From assembly GCA_903833215.1 (NCBI GenBank), contig CAILEM010000009.1, positions 62,001 through 126,000 on the forward strand: a DNA stretch of 64,000 bases, read 5' to 3'. The stretch is from an uncultured Armatimonadota bacterium (GTDB taxonomy: Bacteria; Armatimonadota; Fimbriimonadia; Fimbriimonadales; Fimbriimonadaceae). Both the position numbers and the translations under genes were made by a program. Under the pieces are notes generated by a model that worked only from the letters and a program-made list of their open reading frames with translations, was not told the DNA's origin and searched no databases. The first letter of the stretch is position 1, and every line of letters starts with the position of its first letter. Positions 7,778 to 17,312 of the stretch are shown here, in pieces.

Positions 7778-9127
7778 ATGACCATTATTCCAACCCTCGA
7801 CAAGATAAACCTTGCGACCCTCGGAACCCCTTTCGAAGGGGATCTTTGGATGGTGGGCGGGTGTGTCCGGGATGAACTTCTCGGGCTGGCGCATTCCAAC
7901 GACTTCGACCTGGTCACGCGTGGATCGTCAGCCGAGCTTGCCCATTTGCTATTCGACCGAGGTGTGTCCTCGATTCCACCCGTGACCTACGAGCGGTTTG
8001 GGACGGCGATGGTGCGGGTCGATGACATCAACATCGAAATCGTGACGGCGCGGAAGGAGAGTTACGATGGGGAGTCTCGAAAGCCGACGGTACAGGCGGC
8101 AACATACCTGGAGGACGCTGAGAGAAGGGACTTTACGATCAATACTTTGATGCGGAATGTCCATACCGGCGACCTTGCCGACCCGCTAGGAAAGGGGCTC
8201 GATGACCTCAAGGCGAAGGTCCTCAGGACGCCGCTGGACCCCGATGCAACTTTCCGCGATGATCCCCTCAGGATGTTGCGAGCGGTACGTTTCCGATGGC
8301 GATTTGATCTGCTTCCAGATATAAACTTATATGAATCAATCAAGCGGACTGGGCAAAGGCTGAGCATCATCAGTGCCGAAAGGATCCGCGATGAATTCGT
8401 GAAGATTCTCCAGCATCCAAGCGCTCCGAAGGCGATGCAGGATCTGATGGACCTCGGTTTGCTGGAGCTGTTCGCGCCCGAGTTTCTGCCTATGGTGGAT
8501 TGCGAGCAAGGGAAGTATCACCACCTTGACGTGTGGAAGCACACGCTGCTGGTGCTTGAAAACTGCGGGGCTGGCGACGTGATCCTGTCGCTAGCGGCTC
8601 TGCTTCACGATGTCGGAAAGCCGCCTACACGTACGGTGGATCAGGCGGGCGATACGAGGTTCTTTACGCACGAGGCGGTTGGAGCCGAGATGACTCGTGA
8701 GATGTTGCGGCGCATGCGTTTTCCACAGCGGGACATCGATCAGGTTGCTGCGTTAGTTAAGAATCACATGCGGCTTGGCAGCTCGCCTCAGTTCACTCCT
8801 TCGGCGGCTCGACGTGTGTTACGCGATTTGGGGGATCAGACCGAGCAACTGTTGCAGCTTGTCGAGGCGGATACGCTGGCTCTCCGACCAGGCGTAGTGG
8901 TGATGCAATTAGCTTCGATTCGGGAGCAGTTGGCGAATGTCGCCCAGGCGACACCGAAGCAGACACTTCAGAGCCCGTTATCGGGGGCTGAGATCATGCA
9001 GATCACTGGTCTGTCCCCGGGGGTGGAGATTGGGCGGTTGAAGGCGATTCTTACGGAGAAGGTGCTTGATGGGGAACTGTTGCCAGAGGATAAGGTGGGG
9101 GCGGCGGAGATTCTTCGGGGCTTGTAG
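7778..9127 (+). CDS. cca: CCA-adding-type tRNA nucleotidyltransferase with HD domain
   Basis: A 449-residue class II nucleotidyltransferase. The head domain has the helical-turn motif (MVGGCVRDELLG, residues 25-36) and the metal-binding NDFDLV pair. These are followed by ERRDFTINTLMRN and the RNA/nucleotide-binding helix (RFRDDPLRMLRAVRF-like). A C-terminal HD phosphohydrolase domain is present with H277-D278 in LLHDVGKPP. This architecture is that of CCA tRNA nucleotidyltransferases and the related poly(A) polymerases, which sequence alone does not separate with certainty. Role: adding or repairing the 3' CCA end of tRNAs in the cytoplasm. It appears monocistronic, with a repeat-filled gap downstream. 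Confidence 0.85.
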   Translation: MTIIPTLDKINLATLGTPFEGDLWMVGGCVRDELLGLAHSNDFDLVTRGSSAELAHLLFDRGVSSIPPVTYERFGTAMVRVDDINIEIVTARKESYDGESRKPTVQAATYLEDAERRDFTINTLMRNVHTGDLADPLGKGLDDLKAKVLRTPLDPDATFRDDPLRMLRAVRFRWRFDLLPDINLYESIKRTGQRLSIISAERIRDEFVKILQHPSAPKAMQDLMDLGLLELFAPEFLPMVDCEQGKYHHLDVWKHTLLVLENCGAGDVILSLAALLHDVGKPPTRTVDQAGDTRFFTHEAVGAEMTREMLRRMRFPQRDIDQVAALVKNHMRLGSSPQFTPSAARRVLRDLGDQTEQLLQLVEADTLALRPGVVVMQLASIREQLANVAQATPKQTLQSPLSGAEIMQITGLSPGVEIGRLKAILTEKVLDGELLPEDKVGAAEILRGL

Positions 9128-9170
9128 TTCGTCTCAATTGGCTTCTGTGTGCATCTTTCAATCGGATTTC

Positions 9171-9345
9171 ATCACGCTAAGGACGCGAGGGAACGCAAAG
9201 GAAAGACAGACATGGAACAAATGTCAAGTGATGGAAGAAGACGTAGAGTTCCAACACGATTCCCCCCTTTGCGCTTCCTTCGCGACCTTCGCGTGATGAA
9301 AATGGAGAATGAATGTCACGCAACGAACGCGGAGGGGCGTAAAGG
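9171..9345. repeat. Three copies of a roughly 31-base repeat (ATCACGC..GGACGCGAGG type), one inverted
   Basis: Copies lie at 9171-9201 (+), 9266-9297 (inverted) and 9315-9345 (+). They share the pattern ATCACGC.AAGG.CGCGA.GGAA.CGCAAAGG with a few differences each. The first two form a large imperfect inverted repeat about 65 bases apart. Short open frames across this region are low-complexity products of the repeat and are not proposed as genes. The element fills most of the 524-base gap between cca and ruvC. Confidence 0.65.
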
Positions 9346-9444
9346 AGCATGGGACTTGAATATGTGGTTGAACTCAGCTTGAACAACAGTTTCGTTCGTG
9401 TGACTGAAACCATGCTGGTTGATGGCGTGAGTTAGGGACACAGT

Positions 9445-9538
9445 GGAGCCAGAGGCACGCTTTGGAGTGAAAACCATCCTCACCCTACCCTCTCCTTCCA
9501 TAAAATAGAAAGAGAGGGCGACGCCGGGTTGCTCTGGC
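9445..9538 (+). repeat. Dispersed repeat R2, copy A, with internal hairpin
   Basis: Very similar to 18218-18312. Both contain GGCACGCTTT, then CCATCCTCACCCTACCCTCT, then a hairpin-forming segment at 9490-9516 (arms CTCTC-TTCCAT and its near complement, A/T loop), and end in GCTCTGGC. The 3' hairpin could act as a weak terminator, but its main interest is as an interspersed repeat. Confidence 0.7.
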
Positions 9539-9639
9539 TTGTTTGATAGGCTCTGGCGCGACCTGCTATGGGACTCTTGTCCCAAGAAGAAATATCCCAT
9601 GGCCGCGATGGTGGTCGGCCCCAATTTACGCGGACGCGG

Positions 9640-9645
9640 TATGGT
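9640..9645 (+). promoter_or_regulatory. -10-like element TATGGT, leaderless configuration
   Basis: TATGGT ends exactly six bases before the ruvC ATG at 9652. No Shine-Dalgarno lies in the intervening CTTGGC. Confidence 0.4.
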
Positions 9646-9651
9646 CTTGGC

Positions 9652-10128
9652 ATGATCATTCTTGGCATCGATCCTGGATTGGAGCGGATTGGAATTGGGA
9701 TCGTGAAGCGGGAAGGGTCTCGGTTGGAGGCGCTTCATTACGGGTTGATTACCACGCCGCGGATTGGGCTTCCAGATCGCATTCGTTTGGCGCACGAAGA
9801 GGTGCTCAAGATTCTGGATGAATATAAGCCGGATGCCATCGCCACGGAGCGTCTGCTGTTCACGGTGAACAAGACAACGGCGATGGATGTTGCGAAAGTT
9901 TTGGGGGCTATACTTCTCGCTTCGAGCTTTCGTGGCGTACCATGGACGGAGTATTCGCCACCTGAGGTGAAGCAGAGTGTTGTCGGCAATGGGAACGCGG
10001 ACAAGAAACAGGTCCAGTTTATGGTTGCCAAACTGCTGAGCCTTAAGACCGCGCCGAAACCCGACGATGTCGCCGATGCGCTTGCGATCGCGATCACCCA
10101 CGCCTTTCGAAGCCGAATTACATTTTAG
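9652..10128 (+). CDS. ruvC: Holliday junction resolvase RuvC
   Basis: A 158-residue RuvC endonuclease that cleaves four-way DNA junctions in recombinational repair. The acidic catalytic tetrad is in place: D7 in LGIDPGL, E66 in AIATERLLF, and D139 and D142 in PDDVADALAIAITHA. The start is set at 9652, where the conserved MIILGIDPG begins; an upstream in-frame ATG at 9568 would add 28 residues with no counterpart in RuvC. ruvA and ruvB are not adjacent. The next gene begins 12 bases downstream and may be cotranscribed. Confidence 0.93.
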   Translation: MIILGIDPGLERIGIGIVKREGSRLEALHYGLITTPRIGLPDRIRLAHEEVLKILDEYKPDAIATERLLFTVNKTTAMDVAKVLGAILLASSFRGVPWTEYSPPEVKQSVVGNGNADKKQVQFMVAKLLSLKTAPKPDDVADALAIAITHAFRSRITF

Positions 10129-10140
10129 GTTCTTATAGAT

Positions 10141-10824
10141 ATGTCTTCTGCCCCACCGCCTGGATTTATCGCTCCACCGCAACCACCGGTTAGGCCAGCC
10201 AAGCCGCATTGGGCCAGTCTTGCCGTGATCGTTATCCTCTGCGGATTTCTCTTTGTTCTCTTATGTGTGATGCTACTCGGTGTTGGGCTTTCTTACCGTC
10301 GACCCCATGCGCGGAAGGGGATGGCGCGCCCGATATCACGTGGAGTTCCGGTTAGTCCGGGGTGGGCGGTCTATCACATTCCAGCACTGGCATTAAGTAT
10401 TGCGTCATGTGCAACCCCTGTGGTCGATGATCGGGTGGCGAAGGCAGCCTCAAAGAACCACCGGATCCAGGAGTACGCGGGGTACCGCATGACCCGATCT
10501 CCACTAGTGGTTTCGATTATCGGCTACTGGCTGACGGGGCGTAACGACACGGTGGAAAGCTTGAGTCCATTTGTGCTCAAACAGATGAAGGCAGGTCAGA
10601 AAAACTATCATGATCTGACGACGAAGGAGTTGCAGATCGGAGGGTATCCAGCGCAAGTTGTGTCGCTCGAGATTCCTTACCACCAGACGACGTGGGTCCG
10701 CAGTACAGCTATTGTTGTGAAGCGGAACCAGACGTACTACATCCAGGCGCAATATCCTAGGACCCCAAAACAATGGGGGAAGGTCTCGTTTGACTATATG
10801 CTGAAGTCAGTTACGTTTGATTGA
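10141..10824 (+). CDS. Hypothetical membrane-anchored protein with proline-rich N-terminus
   Basis: A 227-residue protein with a Pro-rich cytoplasmic N-terminus (PPPGFIAPPQPPVRPAKP), one transmembrane helix (about residues 26-48) and an extracytoplasmic domain of about 170 residues. The end of that domain (YYIQAQYPRTPKQWGKVSFD-type, then a short strand) resembles PsbP/LpqN-like stress proteins only loosely. No family is assigned. It closely follows ruvC on the same strand. Confidence 0.55.
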   Translation: MSSAPPPGFIAPPQPPVRPAKPHWASLAVIVILCGFLFVLLCVMLLGVGLSYRRPHARKGMARPISRGVPVSPGWAVYHIPALALSIASCATPVVDDRVAKAASKNHRIQEYAGYRMTRSPLVVSIIGYWLTGRNDTVESLSPFVLKQMKAGQKNYHDLTTKELQIGGYPAQVVSLEIPYHQTTWVRSTAIVVKRNQTYYIQAQYPRTPKQWGKVSFDYMLKSVTFD

Positions 10825-10861
10825 CAGGCAACATAGAACGCAAATGTATGTGAGTGCCTGA

Positions 10862-10901
10862 GGCTGCTGCGTCGGTACAATCGCCGCCGGCTACAGCAGC
10901 C
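10862..10901. terminator. Possible bidirectional hairpin between convergent genes
   Basis: GGCTGCTG at 10862-10869 and CAGCAGCC at 10894-10901 form an eight-base-pair stem with a GC-rich 24-base interior. It sits between genes converging from 10824 (+) and 10936 (-). No T-tract follows on either strand, so termination is only suggested by position. Confidence 0.3.
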
Positions 10902-10935
10902 CTGGAGTTTGTACTTGGGCAATTTCTGCGGGCGG

Positions 10936-12930
10936 CTATTCTCGTGCCCAGGTGTTGATCATCCACCACGCGGCTTGGTCGTGGGGGACGAAATTGGGGT
11001 GGGTGATCATCTCGAATGACGGAAGGTAACCGAGGGTTCCGTCCCCATACTGGCGGATTCGCTGCATGACCCGCTCGACATGTTGCTTCCCGATATGACA
11101 TCGCTCAATGTCGGCTAACGAGCCGCCGATACGAACCTGATTGGATAGAGCGATCTTGAGGAGGTTATCGAAAATCTGGCGGCATGGGGTGAGGGCAGTA
11201 ATCGCCGCCCCGGGGCGACCATCAGCGTAGGCTTTGTGTGCTTCTTCCGCGAATCGCACGAAGAGGATCGCGCTCTTTCCGAAGTCACTGACTCCCCGTG
11301 CTGAAGCGTCGGGTGCGAAAACGACACCGCGTTCGAAAATGCTAAGTGCCTTGTCTCCGATCGGTCCGCAATACTCATCCCGATGGTGCAACCACAGCAG
11401 AAACGGATTGGAGTACAGCAGGAATCGGCATTTCATGCTTGAGCGAATGCCGCCGAACTCAAATGTCCCGCCAGCATCCAAGAGTTCGACCCCCATTAGG
11501 CGAGCCCACTCTTCGTACGTTTCGCTTTCCTGAAGGTAAGCCTTGAGGAAATAGGGTGCTTCGCGTTCCACCGAGTAGGCAGTGGTTCCTTTCCAAGGTG
11601 TCATGCTCAACGTGAATTTCAGGCCGTGGCTTGTCGGTTCCGAGAGTACGTCAATTTCGAACGGGATTTGCTTGTACGACCCGGAAATCCGTCCGATGCG
11701 CCTTTCCGTACGCTTCTCTGGATCCATGCCTGCCAGCATTCCCAGGCGAAAGAGGACGGCTTGGCCCACCTCGATTGGGATTCGAGCGGTTTCGCGTACA
11801 GTGCCGTCGGTCCGAGTCGAAATCGCAAGGTGGCGAACGGTTGGCATCATGACGACCTCAGAAGCACGTCGATCCATCGTTGTCGCGATGAGTCCGTCTG
11901 CGAGTCCGTTGGCGGCACTGGAAGAGTCGTCTCGTGCAGCCATGGTTGAGCTCGCATTGGCGAGTTCCAAGTCATTTGGAGCACCGGTCTTGAGACGGGC
12001 TGCACGTGAGTCGGCGATCTCAGTGCTTTTGCGGAGGATCTCTCCGCTGGCGCGAATCGCGGGTAAAAGGGTTTCGTAGTTGCCGAATAAGCCGCACTCC
12101 CATGTGGTGACGCAAACGCCATAGGCATGGTCGACTTCGGCGCTGATGGCGTTCTCTCTCACATTGCGCTCGCTCTGGGGCAGATGGAGCCACGTAGCGT
12201 TGTAAGTGTGGAAGGCAGGGCAGTACACCACATCAAAGCCCTGAGGCCGAAAGACCTGGCTGGTCAGTCCGGCGCTCTGGAAGTACTGCCAATCGAAAAC
12301 CAAAGTGGCTTTGTGGATGGACGCCATGGCGTCGGGATGAGCATGGAGCATGTCTCCCCAAATTGCTGGCTGACGGCCCGCATCGATCACTTTCTCGATT
12401 AAGGGCACGAAGTGCTCGGCATAAAGCTTGGCTTTGCCATCGGTGCCGATGCGTTCTTCGAAGGTCTTGACGCGCTCAGCGCACTGGGGGCACGCACCTA
12501 GGTGCTGGGTCTCGTCGCCACCAATATGGATGATATTGCCCTGGAAAATGTCGAGCGTATCGTCGAGTACTTTGTTGGCCAAGGCGACGAAGTCAGGCTT
12601 GCTTGGGCATGCTTGTGGGCCCTTGAATTTCAATTCGGAGAGCGCATGTCCTTGTTCAGTGTAGAGAAATCCCTCAAAGTGTCCGAGCAGGTTGATGAAC
12701 GGCACGATTTGGAGCGTTCGATACTCTTCTTGCAGCGTCCGCACCATTTCGGGGGTGACACAGCCTTTTCCGTGCGACCAAGGGAGCGATGGATAGGCAA
12801 ATCGATGCTCTAGGTACAACCCAAGGGCGTTGTAGCCGGCTTCGAGACTGAGGTCACACATCCGCCTCAAAGTGTCCAGCGTCGGGGTCTGCTCCCGTGC
12901 CAAATCATAAGTCCACATCCGGAGCGCCAT
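10936..12930 (-). CDS. GH20-type beta-N-acetylhexosaminidase, cytoplasmic
   Basis: A 664-residue protein whose first ~280 residues form a GH20-like TIM barrel. It has the defining Asp-Glu pair in HIGGDE (D139, E140), an upstream LLGHFEGF segment and a following WGDML strand. GH20 enzymes remove terminal beta-GlcNAc or beta-GalNAc using the substrate N-acetyl group. No signal peptide is visible, so it probably acts on imported oligosaccharides. About 380 C-terminal residues are unassigned. It is monocistronic and convergent with the gene ending at 10824. A TACCCT box lies six bases before its ATG. Confidence 0.75.
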   Translation of the reverse strand: MALRMWTYDLAREQTPTLDTLRRMCDLSLEAGYNALGLYLEHRFAYPSLPWSHGKGCVTPEMVRTLQEEYRTLQIVPFINLLGHFEGFLYTEQGHALSELKFKGPQACPSKPDFVALANKVLDDTLDIFQGNIIHIGGDETQHLGACPQCAERVKTFEERIGTDGKAKLYAEHFVPLIEKVIDAGRQPAIWGDMLHAHPDAMASIHKATLVFDWQYFQSAGLTSQVFRPQGFDVVYCPAFHTYNATWLHLPQSERNVRENAISAEVDHAYGVCVTTWECGLFGNYETLLPAIRASGEILRKSTEIADSRAARLKTGAPNDLELANASSTMAARDDSSSAANGLADGLIATTMDRRASEVVMMPTVRHLAISTRTDGTVRETARIPIEVGQAVLFRLGMLAGMDPEKRTERRIGRISGSYKQIPFEIDVLSEPTSHGLKFTLSMTPWKGTTAYSVEREAPYFLKAYLQESETYEEWARLMGVELLDAGGTFEFGGIRSSMKCRFLLYSNPFLLWLHHRDEYCGPIGDKALSIFERGVVFAPDASARGVSDFGKSAILFVRFAEEAHKAYADGRPGAAITALTPCRQIFDNLLKIALSNQVRIGGSLADIERCHIGKQHVERVMQRIRQYGDGTLGYLPSFEMITHPNFVPHDQAAWWMINTWARE

Positions 12931-12936
12931 GAGTTA

Positions 12937-12942
12937 AGGGTA
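12937..12942 (-). promoter_or_regulatory. -10-like element TACCCT, leaderless configuration
   Basis: On the minus strand TACCCT is followed by six bases (TAACTC) and then the ATG of the GH20 gene, with no Shine-Dalgarno between. Confidence 0.4.
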
Positions 12943-13032
12943 CCTGCGGAGGAATTGGACGGTGTGACGCCATTCCGGTTCGCCACAGGCGATCATCTCC
13001 AGACAGCGAAGGGATAACACGTCGACGTGTTT

Positions 13033-13267
13033 CGCCTGGTGAGTTGGGTTGCGAACCAAGCCGCACACCGAAGGTGTTCCACCACCGGCCGTTCGGTCAA
13101 TTCTTTGGTGGTTGTGGATCGGGCTTGCGCCGAGATAGGAATATCCGAAAGTTCTCGGACGCAACGCCTTCAGTGTAGGACAATTCGTGCCTCTCACCTA
13201 GGGTAGAGCCGTTGACGACTCAACCCTAGGCTTTGGGGACAAAACACCTTCGGTGTTTTCACACTCG
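13033..13267. repeat. Dispersed repeat R1, copy A, multi-hairpin element
   Basis: The core 13157-13267 matches 51188-51300. It contains an inverted repeat at 13197-13230 (CCTAGGGT ... ACCCTAGG) and a 19-base hairpin at 13241-13259 (AAAACACC, loop TTC, GGTGTTTT). Similar hairpin relics (CACACCGAAGGTGT, ACGCCTTCAGTGT) occur near 13065 and 13162. The element fills the 344-base gap between the GH20 gene and hemW. An open frame here on the minus strand is an artefact of the repeat. Confidence 0.7.
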
Positions 13268-13274
13268 GCGAAAC

Positions 13275-14393
13275 CTAGATCAACTCAAGGGCTACTTCGG
13301 AGCAGAAGTGACGGCCCTCTTTTGTGAGGCGGATGGTCTCGTCATCCAGATAGATCCAATTGAGATCAAGAAGTCTCGACAGGGATTTCTGCGAGAATTG
13401 GAGCCCTTCCGTCGCGAGGCCGGTATTCATTCTTAGGCCGAGCATAATTTGCTCTGTTCTCAAGGATTCCTTGCTGAGTGCCTCTGACTCGAACGCAATC
13501 GGCTTGTCGGTTTCAACGGCATCGCAGTACCGATCGGGGTGCTTCAGGTTGGTGTACCGGATGCGGGCAAGGTTGGTCTCGAAGGAGCCCACGGCACCAG
13601 GGCCGTAGCCTGCGTACTCCTCGGCGTTCCAGTAGCAGATATTGTGTTTGCACTCCAAGCCGTGCTGAGCGAAGTTGGAGATTTCGTACTGCTCGTATCC
13701 CGCTTCGGCGCACCGCTCGATGCATTCGTCGTACATCATGACTTGCTGCTCGTCGTCGGGAAGGTTGAGCATCCCTTTGAGGTTTTGCTTGTAGAACGCT
13801 GTGTTTTGCTCGATGGTCAGGCAATAGAGACTGAGATGCTCGGGGTGGATCGCAAGGGCACGTGTGAGGTTCTGTCTCCACCCGTGGATGCTCTGGTCGG
13901 GCAGCGCGAACATTAGGTCGAGATTGATGTTCTTGAACCCAGCATCTCGAGCTGCATTCACGGCTCGTTCGATCTCGCCGGATCGGTGGACTCGGCCAAG
14001 AGCAAGAAGGTCGGTATCTAGAAAGCTCTGCGCCCCGAGGCTAATTCGGTTGAATCCGGCCTCATGCATCGCCTTGAACTTGGGAATGTCCACCGTTCCT
14101 GGATTTGCCTCGCTGGTGATCTCCGTTGTGGCATCTGCGGGATGGGCTTCTAGCACAGCCTGAAACACGCGAATAAGTTGGGATTCATCCAGGTAAGTAG
14201 GCGTGCCGCCGCCGAAGAAGATGGTCTTAGCTGGGCGACCCCTGAGAGGAGATCGCTGAATTTCCTGAATGGTCGCCTGGACCGTCCGCTCCATAATGTC
14301 TCCCGACATCGCGTACGAGTTGAAATCGCAGTAACCGCATTTGGTCGGGCAGAAAGGGATGTGGACGTAAACCGCAATCGGTTCCATGGTCAC
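13275..14393 (-). CDS. hemW: Radical SAM heme chaperone HemW
   Basis: A 372-residue HemW-type radical SAM protein, formerly annotated as oxygen-independent coproporphyrinogen III oxidase. The [4Fe-4S] motif CPTKCGYC (C15, C19, C22) follows YVHIPF, and later family signatures are FFGGGTPTYL, NPGTVD, GFNRISLGAQSF and YEISNFAQHG. HemW proteins bind heme and deliver it to respiratory enzymes; they usually lack the extra cysteine of true HemN, as here. GTG at 14393 overlaps the stop of the upstream gene; ATG at 14387 is an equal alternative. It is cotranscribed with the CpsB-like phosphatase gene. Confidence 0.9.
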   Translation of the reverse strand: MTMEPIAVYVHIPFCPTKCGYCDFNSYAMSGDIMERTVQATIQEIQRSPLRGRPAKTIFFGGGTPTYLDESQLIRVFQAVLEAHPADATTEITSEANPGTVDIPKFKAMHEAGFNRISLGAQSFLDTDLLALGRVHRSGEIERAVNAARDAGFKNINLDLMFALPDQSIHGWRQNLTRALAIHPEHLSLYCLTIEQNTAFYKQNLKGMLNLPDDEQQVMMYDECIERCAEAGYEQYEISNFAQHGLECKHNICYWNAEEYAGYGPGAVGSFETNLARIRYTNLKHPDRYCDAVETDKPIAFESEALSKESLRTEQIMLGLRMNTGLATEGLQFSQKSLSRLLDLNWIYLDDETIRLTKEGRHFCSEVALELI

Positions 14394-15181
14394 TTTCGCC
14401 CGAATAGCCGGCCGATGAGCCCTTTCTTCTCGGGTTTGGCATCCAGGCGGTCATATTCCACGGTTGGGACGTAGGCACCGTTAAGTACCCGCTCAGGGTT
14501 TTTGAGCGTGATTTCTTCAACGTATCTTGGAGGGAGTTCCGACAGTGTGTCCTTTGCCCGCTTCAAGGATGCACCGTTTGACGAGGGGTGGTGCATGTCC
14601 GTCGCAACGAACTGCGCCCATTGAAGGGCCAGAAGTTGATGACCCCGTTTTTGGGCTTGAGGGCCGTACTTGCCGAGAAGGCTGCCTGCATTGACTTGAC
14701 AGAGCACGCCACGCTCCAAAAGGGGTTTGAGGATATCCAATGATCCCTGAACAGGCATCGTCCGTTCAGGATGGGCAAGGATCGGTGTGATTCCTGCAGC
14801 CAGAAGTTCAAAGGAGAGGCCACTTAGCGTCATCGGCCACTGACCGAGAGGTAGGTCTAGCAGAATGTGCTTTTTCTTGTCTCCAAGTGTTATCGGAACC
14901 CCTGCATTCACTGCTTCCATGATTTCCATCATCGGAAATACTTCGGCCCCGGTCGCGAGCTTGATTGCGACACCTTCTTTGTCAAATTGAGATTGCAGTT
15001 CGGCAACCTTTTCGACGTACTCGTATCCACGCTTTAGTTCGGTCGCGTTGTATATGTGCGACGTTGCGAAGACGACCGTCGTGCCGCCCTCTGCTTCTTG
15101 ACGACCCATCGCAAGTGATTCTTCAAGGTTGACGGCTCCATCGTCGGTCTCGGGCAGAATATGCGAGTGGATGTCAATCAT
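14390..15181 (-). CDS. PHP-domain tyrosine-protein phosphatase, CpsB/YwqE type
   Basis: A 263-residue PHP-family metallophosphatase. The N-terminal MIDIHSHILPETDDG is the diagnostic metal-binding strand. Further ligand-bearing segments are FATSHIY, GAEVF, ILAHPERTM and ATDMHH. CpsB/YwqE proteins dephosphorylate the bacterial tyrosine kinase that controls capsule or exopolysaccharide assembly. The kinase/copolymerase partner is not in this window, but the divergent rfb operon 160 bases away supports a polysaccharide role. It overlaps hemW by four bases. Confidence 0.85.
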   Translation of the reverse strand: MIDIHSHILPETDDGAVNLEESLAMGRQEAEGGTTVVFATSHIYNATELKRGYEYVEKVAELQSQFDKEGVAIKLATGAEVFPMMEIMEAVNAGVPITLGDKKKHILLDLPLGQWPMTLSGLSFELLAAGITPILAHPERTMPVQGSLDILKPLLERGVLCQVNAGSLLGKYGPQAQKRGHQLLALQWAQFVATDMHHPSSNGASLKRAKDTLSELPPRYVEEITLKNPERVLNGAYVPTVEYDRLDAKPEKKGLIGRLFGRK

Positions 15182-15341
15182 CGGAAGGTCTATTATTGCA
15201 TGCGGTATTCTGGCCTCTAGCTCTTCGGCCCATGAGATGAGAAGTTAAGCCCATACGGTCCATACTTCGAAAACTCGGTAGTGCACGCGAATTTTCATCG
15301 TTGATGGCACCAGTTTAAGTCCGATAGCGTTGCAACCACCA

Positions 15342-16397
15342 ATGGGAAATCCCGAATCAATCTTGGTCACTGGAGGAGCAGGCTTTATCGGTAGCAATTG
15401 GCTATCGCTAATGGTCCCAAGATTCCCCAAGTGCCAGTTTATCAACGTTGATAGTCTTACTTACGCGGGAAATCTCGCGAGTCTTCAGCACATTCAGGAA
15501 TCTGAGAATTACCGATTCCATCGGGCAGATATTCGAGATCGCGATTCGGTTAACGATGTTTGGATGACTTACCGCCCTGACACCGTCGTCCACTTTGCGG
15601 CAGAGAGTCACGTCGACCGGAGCATCTCAGGTCCAATTGAGTTTATTGAGACGAATGTTATCGGCACGCTCAATCTCCTAGAGGCTTTCCGTACCGCAGG
15701 AGACACAGATCGCAACCGGTTTCACCACATCAGCACCGACGAGGTGTATGGATCGCTGGGCGACGAAGGGCTGTTCACCGAAGAAACACGATACGATCCA
15801 AGCAGCCCCTATTCCGCGTCGAAGGCAGCGAGCGACCATCTTGTTCGGGCCTACCACCGCACTTACGGATTACCGGTGACGATTACGAACTGCTCCAACA
15901 ACTACGGTCCGAGACAGTTCCCAGAAAAGCTTTTCCCGCTCATGATCCTCAATGCGATGGAGGGAAAGTCGCTCCCTGTCTACGGAACTGGAACCAATGT
16001 TCGTGACTGGTTGTACGTTGACGATCATTGCGAAGCGATATGGACAGTTTTGACGGAGGGTGTCTCTGGCGAGACTTACAATATTGGAGGCAATAGCGAG
16101 CGGACAAATCTTGAAGTTGTGCATTCGATTTGCCGCGCTGTTGCTGAGGAACTCGGACGGCCGTTCGAGGATCTGCTAGGGCAAATTACGTACGTGAAAG
16201 ACCGACCCGGACACGATTTTCGATATGCAATTGATGCATCAAAGATTCAGGCTGACCTAGGGTGGTCTCCCAAGGAGAGTTTTGAATCTGGACTCAAGAA
16301 GACGGTGCAGTGGTACCTTCAGAATCCCGAATGGATCGCTCAAGTTCGTTCTGGCGAGTACCGCCAGTGGATCGAGCAAAATTACACGCAACGGTAG
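15342..16397 (+). CDS. rfbB: dTDP-glucose 4,6-dehydratase
   Basis: A 351-residue extended short-chain dehydrogenase converting dTDP-glucose to dTDP-4-keto-6-deoxyglucose. Visible features are the Rossmann [10 protein letters not shown], the catalytic THR/DE segment [13 protein letters not shown], the YxxxK pair in YSASKAASD, and [16 protein letters not shown] at 15342 is preferred to a TTG four codons upstream. It is the first gene of an rfbB-rfbA-rfbC operon that feeds deoxysugar (rhamnose-type) synthesis for surface polysaccharide. Confidence 0.93.
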   Translation: MGNPESILVTGGAGFIGSNWLSLMVPRFPKCQFINVDSLTYAGNLASLQHIQESENYRFHRADIRDRDSVNDVWMTYRPDTVVHFAAESHVDRSISGPIEFIETNVIGTLNLLEAFRTAGDTDRNRFHHISTDEVYGSLGDEGLFTEETRYDPSSPYSASKAASDHLVRAYHRTYGLPVTITNCSNNYGPRQFPEKLFPLMILNAMEGKSLPVYGTGTNVRDWLYVDDHCEAIWTVLTEGVSGETYNIGGNSERTNLEVVHSICRAVAEELGRPFEDLLGQITYVKDRPGHDFRYAIDASKIQADLGWSPKESFESGLKKTVQWYLQNPEWIAQVRSGEYRQWIEQNYTQR

Positions 16398-16427
16398 CGG
16401 CGGTTGTCTGCACCAAGGAAAACGAAT

Positions 16428-17312
16428 TTGACGACGAAAGGCATCATCTTGGCTGGCGGCACCGGTAGTCGCCTTTGGCCTGTTACGAGAGCGGTGAGTA
16501 AGCAACTGCTCCCGATCTACAACAAGCCGATGATCTACTACCCGCTTGGGGTCCTGATGATGTCTGGCATTCGAGAGATCATGGTCATCAACACGCCCCA
16601 CGAGCAGGATGCTTTCAAGCGGTTGCTGGGTGACGGTTCGGATTGGGGCATCTCGATCGAATACGTTTCACAGCCGAGCCCCGATGGGTTGGCCCAAGCC
16701 TTCTTGCTTGCCGAGGATTTCATTGCTGGAGATCCTTGCGCGCTCGTATTGGGCGACAATATCTTTTACGGTCAGAGTTTGCAGGCGCAACTGCGGTCGG
16801 CTGCGAGCAACGAGTCAGGCGCGACGGTTTTCGCCTACTGGGTCAAGGACCCTGAGCGCTATGGGGTTGTCGAGTGCAATGAGCGTGGCGAAGCGATTTC
16901 AGTTGAAGAAAAGCCGAAGGATCCGAAATCCAATTTGGCAATTACGGGCCTCTACTTTTACGATCGTGAAGTGGTCAGTATCGCGAAGTCAGTGAAGCCA
17001 TCGTGGCGCGGAGAACTTGAGATTACTTCGGTGAATTACGAATATCTTCAACGAGGCGCGCTTCGAGTGGAACGGTTGGGTCGTGGGGCGGCCTGGCTTG
17101 ATACCGGGACGCACGAGGCGCTGATTCAGGCAACGAACTTCGTGGAAGCCATTGAGCAACGCCAAGGGTTGATGATCTGTTGTCCCGAGGAGATTTCATT
17201 CCGTAACGGTTGGATCAATGGCGATCAGCTTCTGAAACTTGCCGAACCTCTCAAAAAGAACCAATACGGTGAATACCTCGAAGGTTTGGTAAAGCATGGA
17301 GTTCACCTTTGA
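16428..17312 (+). CDS. rfbA: Glucose-1-phosphate thymidylyltransferase
   Basis: A 294-residue nucleotidyltransferase forming dTDP-glucose from glucose-1-phosphate and dTTP. The N-terminus has the consensus [16 protein letters not shown], followed by [17 protein letters not shown], and later [11 protein letters not shown] and [12 protein letters not shown]-like elements. TTG at 16428 is chosen because conserved sequence begins there and AAGGAA lies seven bases upstream; the TTG at 16404 lacks both. The stop overlaps the TTG start of rfbC. Confidence 0.92.
   Translation: MTTKGIILAGGTGSRLWPVTRAVSKQLLPIYNKPMIYYPLGVLMMSGIREIMVINTPHEQDAFKRLLGDGSDWGISIEYVSQPSPDGLAQAFLLAEDFIAGDPCALVLGDNIFYGQSLQAQLRSAASNESGATVFAYWVKDPERYGVVECNERGEAISVEEKPKDPKSNLAITGLYFYDREVVSIAKSVKPSWRGELEITSVNYEYLQRGALRVERLGRGAAWLDTGTHEALIQATNFVEAIEQRQGLMICCPEEISFRNGWINGDQLLKLAEPLKKNQYGEYLEGLVKHGVHL

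Noticed and set aside
9149-9382. Small open frames in the cca-ruvC gap
   Set aside because: They are generated by the R4 repeat and have basic, low-complexity products without homology or ribosome-binding sites.
9568-9651. Longer RuvC starting at 9568
   Set aside because: The added 28 residues have no counterpart in RuvC, and the -10-like box with leaderless spacing supports ATG at 9652.
12934-13197. An 87-codon minus-strand open frame upstream of the GH20 gene
   Set aside because: It lies inside dispersed repeat R1; its translation is a typical artefact of that element and no start signal is present.
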